Assembly (NCBI RefSeq): GCF_050948215.1 | Contig: NC_135149.1 | Span: forward strand, 3,108,501 to 3,172,500 | Length of the DNA stretch: 64,000 nt | Direction of reading: 5' to 3' | Source: Halictus rubicundus | Taxonomy: Eukaryota > Arthropoda > Insecta > Hymenoptera > Halictidae | Part shown: piece after piece, positions 53,977 through 64,000 of the stretch | Layout of the letters: every line of letters starts with the position of its first letter | How positions within the stretch are numbered: position 1 is the first letter of the stretch | The notes under the pieces: model-generated | What the model was told of the DNA's origin: nothing | The model's input: the letters and a program-made list of their open reading frames with translations, nothing else | Databases searched by the model: none | Position numbers and translations under genes: made by a program

Positions 53977-54520
53977 GGGTGTCCCAGTTTTTTCCGGCCA
54001 AACTTTGCCAGCGTGCAAAAGTAAGAAAAAATGTTATATGAACATATACTCTTCAATGTTTTATTAAGGAGTTATAACTAATAAAAGTTTATAACTATTA
54101 TAATTAACTAACAAAAGTTTATGAAGCACAAAATAACACTCGTGAGCAGTTAGTACAGAGGATTACAGACGCAATTTGCTGCGATTAGAGAAAATGAAGA
54201 AGAAATTAGTAATACGATAGGGTCAATTTTTGTTAGATGCCAATCTTGTATTCGTAATAACGGACGTCATTTTGAAATATTAACTCGTTAATAAAACGTT
54301 AATAGAAAATGTCGATATCAACTGCTTCAGCAAGTAAACATAAGAGTTTATGTAAACACAAATAGAGATATTCATAATACGTTCGTACGCTGCGTCGACG
54401 AAATGCCAGTTCATTATCATTTTAGTTATAACTCCTTAATAAAACATTGAAGAGCATATTATCATATAACATTTTTTTCTTAGTTTTGCGTGTAGAACAC
54501 GCTGGCAAAGATCTGAGGTC
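53977..54520. mobile_element. MITE with roughly 100-bp inverted repeats
   Basis: The left arm has AATGTTTTATTAAGGAGTTA and the right arm the inverse TAACTCCTTAATAAAACATT. The outer parts share GCCAGCGTG/CACGCTGGC. The left edge reads TACAGGGTGTCCCAG, the CAGGGTG-type start seen in other MITEs here. Non-coding. Confidence 0.65.
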
Positions 54521-55074
54521 TACGTTCAACACTCGTCATACTTTCTGTTTAGTTAATATTTTAATGTTTGTAAAAAGTTCACCGATTTTCATCTCGAAAT
54601 CTTTTTTCAATTTGCAAATGTTGAAGTACGTATGTAAATTCGGTGCATAACTGACACAAAAAACAATATTATTTTATATTTAATTAAATATTACAATTCC
54701 ATATGTGATTTATTTCAACGAGAAGCAGAAATACTTGTAGAAGATTTCACGAAAACACAAGAAGATATATTTAGATCAAAATTCTTGCACAATTTTATTA
54801 TTCACGGAAGTATACTAATAGTACAAACTATAATATACATATGCATATATGTATTAACTGTTTACCATTTATGCACTATTTGCATGTTTATTTATACAGT
54901 AAGCAGCAAAACTGATTACACACTATTTGAAACAACATACAGTTGAACAGTTAATTTAAAGTACATTTTATTTCTTCACGAATAAGCAAAGGACTCAAGC
55001 GCGTATAATTCCATAACGCTATTTCCGAGCGCTTCAAGTACCTACAACTCGAAACTTCAAACTGTTATATCTCA
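54521..55074. other. Unassigned AT-rich DNA
   Basis: AT-rich with no recognised motif. A short direct CATATGCATATATG stretch near 54838 is simple sequence. Confidence 0.3.
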
Positions 55075-55345
55075 TCATGGATGTATCTGACAAAAAAATG
55101 TTTCAGACAAAATTGACTTGTTTTTTCCGGTAGAATCTAAATATGTAACATTTTATAGGGGGTTCCATTTAAAATTACAAAGGTACCTCCCCTCCCCCGT
55201 TAAAGGGGAAGGGAGGCCACTTCACGTTTATGTAGTCAGAAAGGCCCTTCAGTTCCATGCAATTTAAGACTAAGAACTTTAAAATCGATGGCATAGTTTT
55301 CGAGATATTGAGCTGTTCAGAGTTATGTGGGCCACCGTGTATAAT
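55075..55345. repeat. Dispersed CAGGGTGGCCCACATAAC repeat, inverted copy 2
   Basis: Inverse of 27558-27850, with ACAAAATTGACTTGTTTTTT, TAGGGGGTTCCATTTAAAAT and the end GTTATGTGGGCCACCGTG. Confidence 0.6.
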
Positions 55346-56397
55346 AATAACAACTATAGAAAAGACAAAGTTTGTAGATCTTACTAAAATTTGGTTTACT
55401 TTTAACAGAATGTAGTGAAAATTGATCTTGAAGTTTAGTAGATCTTGAGGTTTTTAGTACCGAATGTTCTAAGAAACACAGGGTCCAGAGAGGAAGGAAG
55501 CGTTGTCCCACATTTTCGATTCAGTGTTTTGCGTAGAATCGCACGAAGGGGTGTCGACCACCCCTACGGAATGGAAGTAACGTCGAAAACGCGTCGCGCC
55601 GCTATCTGTCGACGAGAGGGAAGCTCGAAAATCGAACGGGGAGCGCGCGTAGGGTTGTTTCGCGGATGAGACGCGAGGTGGCGCCAGTTTACCCGTGTCG
55701 CAACCCCTTCGGAACCTGTTCGGAACCACCTTTAGAAGTCTCGGAGCCTCGGGAACGTGATCTCGTCTCCGTTCCCCGTCGGTCATGTCCCCTGTCTCCA
55801 GGCATACCCGCGCGCATACGTCCGAGATCCCCGTGTGCGATCAGGCCTTAACCGTAATCGTAATCGTAATCGTAATCGTAATCGTAACCGTAACCGTAAC
55901 CGTAGCCAACCGGTGGCGGTTGCGGGCTACTGTTTCTCTCCAAAAAGTCAAACCATAGAAACGTATTTTAGTAGCGGGCCGAGGGAGCGAACACGTCACT
56001 CTCGAGCGACGGCCAGCGACAGTCGATAATCTCACCGAAGGTAAAACAGGAACGGAGCTGCCAACCAGCTGCTCCCCCTTTGGTTTTCTCTTTTAACCGA
56101 CCGAGCGCCGGCGAGTTTGCACCCCTTTTACAACTTACCAAGCGCTTGCGAGCTTACTTTTTTTGGTCATGAGCTTACTAAAGATAACGAACCGTTGTCC
56201 GATTAAGCTTCCATAGGCCTGTTTCTTTTTACTTGGACTTTTTCATATATTATATACTATATATATATAAATATAAATATATAAATATTTACTGTCTCCA
56301 TACTACCTATATATAATACAACTCTCTGTTTACTCGTCTTCAGTCTCCGTTGTCTGTCTCTCGCTCTTCTTCTCTCATCCTCGGGACTTTCGAATGC

Positions 56398-56444
<47 letters not shown>

Positions 56445-58334
56445 CGTCTCTCTCACCCCCCGTTTCTTTCTATTTTTCTTTGTCCACCGTTGAGCAAACC
56501 GTGATCCGATTACGCGTTCGAGGCGACTATTGATTCACGCGATTGTTCTTCACCGCTCTTCAGTCGGTGACCATTTGTGATCGTTGAACTGCGAATTTAA
56601 AAAAGATTAGTAGATTGGGAACTACTTTACCTGCTTCACGAATTAAAGGATTCTTTGAAATAACAAGAAAAGGGTGATCGGATTACCTTTCGTTCAGCTT
56701 CGCCTTCATCTGCATTCATCTGATTCGTATATACCTACCGTATTATTTACAAGACGAGCACCGTAGCATCGCTCGGTCAGCCATTTTGTACTCTGCGTAC
56801 CGGAAGTCGTTTCACCCCTCGTCCACCCCCGTCACAAAAATTCTTCACAGTAAGCCAACCCTTTCGTTCGAATTCAAGTATTACAAGTTTGAAAGAAATT
56901 GATGGAAAGAAGACTGAAGAGTCATCAGAGATTCCTCAACCCCTCCCCCTTCTCTCTCTGTTTAACCCTTCATTAAATGTCATTCCTAAAAATGCCTGTC
57001 AGACTTCATGGTCCCAGCACATACTCGTATTTCTATAACTGAAATATAAATTAATTTACATTTCTCCAAGAAAGTAAAAATCTATAATAATTTTGCTATT
57101 TGTTAACAAGAATATTTACAAATTGACAGTGTTGATATAATTGGTGGGTGAATGTTGTTATCGCTTCTGTTCGCGAGTCAAGCCTGGCTGACCGTAACAC
57201 ACGGTTTCTACTTTGCGTCTCGGATCGCGAGATCGGTCGCGATTTCGGTTCCTCGTCGATCCCTGGAATCGGTCCAGGTCTCGATCGGATTCCCAAACAG
57301 AACAGCATCATTGTACAAATCATCATCAGATACCGACTCTCCCATTGTACGCTCTTCTTGTTTTAGTTTTTTCTGTGGTATGTATCTGGATACGTACACG
57401 GATGTGAACGTTTCGAAATAATGTTTCTCTACTACATACAACTCGAACCGCGTAGCGGTTATTGCATTTGTTCATATATCTGTTGACGAATAACTTACAC
57501 GGTCTTTACAAAAAACATTTAAACGATCTTTCTTTCACAGGTATGCAGCTTCCTAGTGCGAATTGACTAACTTGTTAACGACACACTACTTTAACGCTTC
57601 TAGATCGGAGATATAGGCTCGGTTGATCCGTTGGTTGGTTTCTTGACTACTTTTTTGTTCACTCTATACGTCCGTAGACTCTCTGATTATTGGCCACCAT
57701 TTGTTACAATAGTTACAGAGTTTTCCAGAGTAATGAGCCTTTTGTTGGTGAATTTTGTTCCTTTTTCCGTACATCAATTAGACTCGAGGTATCTCTTAGC
57801 TTCTTCACCACATATACACACTCACACACACACACATACAAGAGTCTATAGACACATATGTATTTTGTACTCTTAATTAGATTAGTGCGTGTGTAAATTG
57901 TTAATTCGTGTTGTACCATCGTACACGTTTCTCCAGGCGGTTGTAATTCTGCGATCTTGTTATATTTGTTGAAGAATAGTTTTCTTAATTAATTAGCCGT
58001 CGAGCCGGTCGATTTTCATTTCTTTTACGCCTCGAGCTCGCTTTTTCGAGAACTGAGAACCGAACTAATAGCTCGCGTACACGCGTTAGTGCGCCAGGTT
58101 AATCACGTTGTTCGATGCGATTTGATTTGTTTGGGAAACATGAGTTGAATAGTTTTGTTACTTGATCGAGCCTGTATTTCACACGTATAGTTCTTGTAAT
58201 AAATAACTAGGTGAACGAAAGTCACCGTCCAGCGACACGGCGAAGCGAAATCTTCTTTGACGCGAGCGTTTGTGTTTCTAGCAACTAAACATTCGAAAAT
58301 CTTTCCCGGCGTCGTCTCCGAAAGTGACTTGCAG
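55346..58334. other. GC-richer, probably host 5' or intronic DNA, with microsatellites
   Basis: Fewer transposon signs. 55480-56050 is GC- and CpG-rich, promoter-like in composition. A hexanucleotide array CGTAAT/CGTAAC spans 55849-55905, a TC dinucleotide tract 56399-56438, and a CA-type tract about 57813-57837. Open frames near 57148-57441 on both strands coincide with CpG-rich sequence (GATCGCGAGATCGGTCGCGA) and have no domain I recognise. Confidence 0.4.
55849..55905. repeat. Hexanucleotide tandem repeat (CGTAAT/CGTAAC)
   Basis: About nine units, the first mostly CGTAAT and the last CGTAAC, then CGTAGC. In one frame it encodes alternating Asn-Arg, and a simple repeat best explains that. 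Confidence 0.85.
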
Positions 58335-58406
58335 AAATGGCGGACGTCCAAGGACCGGAAGTCGCCGTCGCTCAGCCAGGTGGGACCGGATTCCATCAAA
58401 CACAAA
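58335..58406 (+). CDS. Candidate exon of an unidentified host gene (A)
   Basis: 72 bp with acceptor CTTGCAG and donor AAA|GTGAGT, in phase 0, encoding KWRTSKDRKSPSLSQVGPDS and IKHK. The frame is also open 78 bp further upstream, so the exon could be longer. An ATG at 58337 in a strong context (AGAAATGGCGG) opens another frame (MADVQGPEVAV), a rival reading. I do not recognise the protein. The support is the match in phase with the exon at 58488 and GC content above its surroundings. Confidence 0.4.
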
Positions 58407-58487
58407 GTGAGTTTACTTTCATCTCTCGTCTCGTTTTATCGAGTCGATCCGTTTCCGAGCTGATTGTTCTCCTTCACTCTGTTTCAG

Positions 58488-58568
58488 TTCTCCTTGCAGG
58501 ACAATGGATCAGCGAAATACTTCCAGGGGGCCATGCACGCGTCGAACATGGGCGAAAAAGTAGCACAG
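58488..58568 (+). CDS. Candidate exon of an unidentified host gene (B)
   Basis: 81 bp, 27 codons, acceptor TGTTTCAG, donor CAG|GTAAGC, phase 0 on both sides. The translation starts FSLQDNGSAKYFQG and ends NMGEKVAQ. A second acceptor (CCTTGCAG) 12 bp inside also keeps phase, so two forms differing by four residues are possible. The intron to exon A is only 81 bp. Function unknown. The other frame is open too, so the frame choice is tentative. Confidence 0.42.
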
Positions 58569-60865
58569 GTAAGCCACGACGCTCTAAAATCTCGAAATTT
58601 CTACATGTTGTCTTAAACGCGATTTCCGATGCGCTTCGATACGCCATAGTCGTCGAAGAAATATTCTAATCATTCTGAAACATAATCCTCGAAGTTAAGG
58701 GATGCTAAAGAGTATAATTTAAACATAGTTTAAAATTTTTAATCAAAGCATCAACATAAAAAGTTTTCTAGAGAGTTCAAGCAGACTTCCGAAAAGTTAC
58801 TCATCTGTAATACGAATTGAAAAAGTGCACGCTTTCGGAAACTTCTCTTCCCAAAGTTTGCATCCCTTGATAGTAGACACGAGTATTTTTTCGAGAGCTA
58901 TACCAGTCGCGGCGCATCTGGTGGCTTATGGCGAACTCTGCCGAAGAATCTTTATGCAAAAGACGAGCCACTTTCGAACTCGGAAGACAAAATGCAACGA
59001 TTTCACGGGGGTGGGGTGGGGGAAAGAAGGGATAGGGTGGGGAGGGAGACGAACTTTTAATAGTGTAACGTTAGAGAAGCTGTTTTCCGGTCGAAGTATC
59101 GGAAATTCTTCTGGTCGTTTCCTCTTTCGTTCCTCCGAGAGTGAGGGGTGAGGGGGCTTCATAACGCAATCTCTGTCGAAACAATTACCGTTCGAACCGA
59201 AGACCAAAGGAGGGATTTAAGTTTTCTTCCTGAACTTTATCAATTTTGATTAACCGAGCACCCGGGGGGAAACGTGTTTAGCTTTTAATAAAGCCGGGGC
59301 AGCCAAGCGAAAGCTCGCGGACATTTGATTAGCTCTTCACGTTCGATGGTAAATATTAAATATCGAAGAACAACCCGAGAAAGTTCACCGTTCTGCGGAA
59401 ACCGTAGAAAACATTCGGACACTCCGCTCGTGAATTATTCCTCGTCCACGAATCGAGAATGAACGACTTGCTTCGCAGAGTCCTATTCTACTGTCGTTTC
59501 GTTTGATCGGACCGGTTTTATGTATTCCCTCGGCGATCATAAGCTTCTCCAGCAGACGCCATCTTGTTCCGTCGATCACGGAAACCGTGTACCTTGCCTC
59601 GGTATCTTTGATCTTGATTTCCGACCAGCTTCGCCCAAAACAGAACGTTATCTTTACGACGGAGTCGCATTTTAATATTGTTCAGTTTTACCGTCTGACC
59701 TATCGCGAGCTATTCTACTAGCTTCACAGGATCTTGTTCATTGTGCAACCTGTCCCGACATATTTCCTCGGAAATATTAGAGAAGCTTTTATTCGAGGGG
59801 GAAATTCGTTGTCCGGAGGACAAACTGACGTTTGTATCGTGTCCGATAAATGCTAGGCTATTCTACTGAATTCTACTGACTAAGAACTTTAAAATCGATG
59901 GCATAGTTTTCGAGATATTAAGCTGTTCAGAGTTATGTGGGCCACCCTGTATATAATTTGTACCATTGTTATTAATAATTTTCGTACTTACCTTGGGAAC
60001 GATGAAATGCGTTCGTTCAATCCTGCTACCTATTTTCCTACACTTTGTCTTCATAGAGAAACCGAACTTTTATTATTGTAAAAGGGACTGCAGAAATCTT
60101 TTTCAATTTTCTACTTCGTGAATTCATTGCAATATTACAAAAGAAAAACTGAAAAATACAATGACCATAAAGAAAATCAGACAGAGGTATTTCCGATGAG
60201 CGGGAGATAATGCAAATCAAGTGAATTCATCTAATTGTTTAAAAAGCTGCATACTGTTCCTCGGCGATTTTGATGGACTCAATTGTTCTGTCTGCTATGA
60301 TGCAATTTTCCATGTCCGTGGCACAGTCAAAAGATACAATGAAAATCGTAGGATAAGATATGTCGGCAGGAGGGTAGTGAAGTACACAAATACGTGTCGG
60401 CATAGTGAAAATATGTAATAAACATATTTTATGCAATATATGAAAACTTATAGATTTACACAACACGGCTTCGTCGCCACCGGGACCACCGCCACCCCCA
60501 CCATTTCCTGCTGCCACCACCGTGTCACCCCATCGCATTAATTTCGTTTTAAATTGAGCGTCGAATAATTAATTGACAGCCAAAGCAAACTTTATTATTT
60601 AATACAACTCTTTCTAAAAAGACCAAAACCTATTGATGAAGCAAGGAAATCAAATATCAGCAATCTATTTCTCGTACGAAACGGTACTGAATATTTTCTT
60701 GTTCGGATAAATAGCAAATGTAATTTAGGGCAATTAAAATCGATTAATTTGTTCGGATCGAAAGGTGCCAGGCGAAGAGCAGGAATTGATTCAGGGGATG
60801 GTACAAAAATCTGGTTTTTCTTTCCCTCTCACAACACACACGCACACACGTTTTCCCTCGCTCTC
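58569..60865. other. Probable intron or intergenic DNA
   Basis: No further exon could be supported. 58990-59150 is G-rich (GGGGGTGGGGTGGGGGAAAG). A short end of the CAGGGTGGCCCACATAAC repeat lies at 59878-59955. A CCACC-rich stretch at 60480-60515 gives spurious Gly-rich frames. Confidence 0.35.
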
Positions 60866-61134
<269 letters not shown>

Positions 61135-64000
61135 TCGCTTCCTCTCGTTCTTGTTACGTGTTACAAATCAGTGCGCTCACCGTTTATAATCGATACGATC
61201 CAAGGTTATGTCATATATATACAGAACAATCTTAAATTGCGTAATCTGGGAAAAAACGCGAGTAAATTCATCTACCGCGGGTTAGGATTTCATTACATCT
61301 TCCCTCCATTTATTCCGCCATCGTAATTTCATCCCGCGTTAATATCCTCGCAACCGCTTTACAAACGAAAGACGCGATCCCCTACGAGTGATCCTCGGCC
61401 TCCTCCTCCTTCTTCTCCTTCTCCTCCCCTTTAGATAGTTCGAAAGATCTTCGATCGAGAAGCTTGTTAAAAACTCGCGCGTCGATCGAAAATTCCTCTG
61501 CAAATAATCCCACGAAAATGTCACGCTAATTAATGTCGTTAACGCGTCCGCTGCGAGCACCCCGATTATCGTTATAATGAATTCGGGATCGCAACTTTTA
61601 CATATTAAAATCAATATAGGTATCACATCAATAACGACGACGCGAATGATTAAGCGTACCGAACGTGACAAGATCACGGATTTAACGCGTTCACGGTGGA
61701 TCGCTCTAAACTGAAAACTAAAGCAGGTTCCCCGAACTGGTTTTTCGATTGAATTCACGAAAGTCGAATTATGGTTAATCCGCGGTACAGACGAAATCAA
61801 CGTTAATATCGTGGTGCGCGGCGAACGAGGTGAACTTGTCCGAATTTTATTCGCCGAAATCTGAACGAACGAACGATTTCGAAGCTGCAAGAGTCGTTCG
61901 AACAGCACTCGAGTATCTGGGTTTAACGAGGATCAGGATTAATTAACAGCCTCGAGGATCACTCTCAACAGAATCTTGTCGCACAGCCTGGTCGTGACCA
62001 CGTAATCTCGGTCCTGGCACGAATCTACCTCGAACAACATACTTCGGAACGTGTCTCGCACCTATACACGTTTCATCCTTCCCACTCTCTCTCTCTCTTT
62101 CTCTCCTTCTCCCTCTCACTCTCTCTCTCTCTCCCTCTCAATTTCTCAGTTCCTCATACTCTCTCCCTCCCCTCGGTTCAGCCGCGGTAGAATTGATAAG
62201 CGAGAGGCAGCTTCGATAAAAAACGGATACATTATGTGTGTACGCGCATGTATGTATGTGCACCGTCGGCCGAAACCTTGCCACCGCCTAAACTCAGTCG
62301 AATCTCGTCGGATTAGATTCTCGAAGCTAATGTTTCCACGAAACAGCTACTTTGCGACTGTTGTCTAAGTTAATGCGATTACTTAATGAAGCGCATGTGT
62401 CTATCCTCCGGATCGGCCGCAAACTTCCGGCCGACGGCGGACGTGAGTCATCGGATGACGGTCGCGAGGGTTGCTCGTTACTTTTCTTGATCTTGCCCTC
62501 TGAACTCTGAACTTTCCCTCTCCCCCTTTGGTTCGTTCGTCCCGGATTTGTTAATCGAGATACCCTAAGCCATTCGTGCGAGGACTTTCAGGTCGACGAA
62601 GAGTTCGCTCGATCGGAACCGATTTTACGCTGATCAACGCTTTAGCTACCGGAAGTCATTCCAACAATTTCATCGCTTATACATTTCTCTGAAACGTAAG
62701 ACACAAAAGATCCTCCGCGATTTTCTCCCGTTTCCGTTTTTCACTCTTTAATTCGACACACCGTGTTGCTTCCACTCGTGACTTCGCGTTTTTACAAAAT
62801 GGGAATTCGGCTAGATTAAAAAATATTGTACAGGATTCAACGAGGGTCTTACAGAAAGTTCGTGAAGAAATCTTGAGGCGTCTTCGATTTTTGTGGGAGC
62901 ATCGATTCACTGCCGGTAGATAAAGCGTCAATCGACTTTGTTTCACGGGAAAATGAAATTCTCCCTGTATCTCGAAGACCTCTAACGAGAGTTTTGGTCG
63001 GAGTAGACCTGTTCCTCGTCTCCCCGATTCGAGAATGAGCTGGTGACGATTATAAAGCGATATACTTTCCTTCGAATCTGCGTATTCGTTGTTACATTTT
63101 AGCTCGATTACAGACTTGCGGACGCGATTATTATGGATCTATGAGTGTCGACGATGATTGACGGTAGCTGATCTCCCTCCGACGTAGACTCCCGCTCGAG
63201 CTCTTAAGAAAGTTAGGTTGATCGATTTTTCGAAAAATTCGCTAGATCTCGTCGCGTCCTCGCTTGCACGCGCACGTAATTCGAGAACAGCAGTGACGTT
63301 CATTCGTTCGGACGAACCGGAACTGTGAAGATTCGGCTGTGACGTTCGGAATCAAATAGATCTCTCGATGCTAAATCGTAAGAAAGATACTATATATCGT
63401 TATTTGGTCGTATGTAAGTGTTAAAGAAAAAGGAACACAAGGCTCTCTACTTTCTCGCAAATCACTGCTGCCCCCCCACCCCCTACTGTTTTTGGACCAT
63501 GTCTCGAACGTCCGCGTTGAAGGACATCCGCGAATAAATCCGTATCGTTTCGCCGTGTACCTAGGTGCGAAAATCCACGTGTGCTGCGTGTACTACTTGG
63601 TAAGTAATAATCAAAGATAACCATCTCTATTTGTAATTAAAAAGCTGCTTCTCGGTAGCGCTGCGCCGCTGTTCCTCTCGTCGCAAAAGTAACTACGAGT
63701 CGTTTAATCGTTACGTCGAATGTATCGGTATCATTTACAGCCTAAAATACTGAGCAAAGAACGAATAGACCGGCGATCGATCGTCCGCGATCGAGGCCCT
63801 TCTCCCTTCGATCCGAGAATTCCATCTCCGTTCGTCGTCGTTTACGTTCGCGGTATCAAAAGACACTCCGAAATATTTTTTAACAATACCATCGATGCGC
63901 GTGCGTTCCAATCTGTATTCGATCTCGAACTTTTTCCCCGTGACGGGAATTTAGCAGATCTGGGGAGCCGATCGTGGATCGTGGATCGCCGATCGTGGAT
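61135..64000. other. Unassigned DNA, no gene seen
   Basis: Moderate GC with many CG dinucleotides. A TCC/TTC-rich tract lies at about 61398-61430 and another CT-rich tract at about 62081-62150. The window ends with short GATCGTGGATC-type direct repeats (63971-64000). A 189-codon minus frame at 61339-61908 crosses the TCC tract and has no recognisable domain or splice support. Confidence 0.35.

Noticed and set aside
55849..55905. Telomere-like array
   Set aside because: The CGTAAT/CGTAAC units do not match the insect TTAGG repeat. It is a short hexanucleotide microsatellite.
57148..57441. Overlapping open frames on both strands with a plausible acidic stretch on the minus strand
   Set aside because: Coincides with CpG-rich sequence open in several frames. 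Neither strand has clear splice borders or a domain.
58337..58669. A 110-codon protein starting at the strong-context ATG
   Set aside because: It reads through two good donor sites and an acceptor. The alternative frame gives phase-matched exons, so the continuous frame was not annotated as a gene.
61339..61908. 189-codon minus-strand open frame
   Set aside because: It has no recognisable domain, its Arg run comes from a TCC tract, and there is no splice or promoter support.

Overview
This is insect nuclear DNA, most likely hymenopteran. It is AT-rich, and single exons are separated by introns many kilobases long. Three consecutive exons of a ciliary-type opsin (pteropsin-like) lie on the minus strand at 30138-30338, 16587-16681 and 1438-1548. 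The rest of that gene runs off the left edge. Its introns 1 and 2 are about 13.5 and 15 kb and consist almost entirely of transposable elements.

Intron 2 (1549-16586) holds MITEs, a pogo-like long-inverted-repeat derivative (4351-6388), a 1-kb palindromic foldback (6390-7412), and a 5'-truncated Transib transposon (9200-16186). The Transib was hit by a copia-type LTR element, now a solo LTR, and that solo LTR was then hit by an apparently intact Ty3/gypsy element (10291-15799, LTRs identical by eye). Intron 1 (16682-30137) holds transposase fragments, a TTAA-flanked MITE and an errantivirus solo LTR (23043-27347). The solo LTR is split by a full-length pogo-like transposon with 936-bp inverted repeats and an open 548-codon transposase (23138-26992).

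Upstream of the opsin, 31-52 kb is a stack of nested elements. A hAT element (31427-35256) carries a Transib (32641-35161), which carries a second small Transib-type element (32881-34240). To the right, a Transib with long inverted arms (37385-52297) carries an ISL2EU/Harbinger-like element (38112-51323), which carries a copia element (40247-50650). The copia element is itself broken by a TA-flanked foldback (41987-42821) and an env-bearing errantivirus (45123-49746). Most levels can be read from target-site duplications and continuing frames.

The most notable content is the Transib set. Three different families here begin with CACAGTG, identical to the V(D)J recombination signal heptamer. 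Two of the insertions have perfect 5-bp GC-rich duplications. The coding remnants match the C-terminal catalytic region shared by Transib transposase and RAG1.

The right end (55.4-64 kb) has few transposons. It has GC-richer stretches, microsatellites and two small candidate exons (58335-58406 and 58488-58568) of an unidentified plus-strand gene. Apart from the opsin exons and those candidates, essentially every coding sequence is mobile-element derived.
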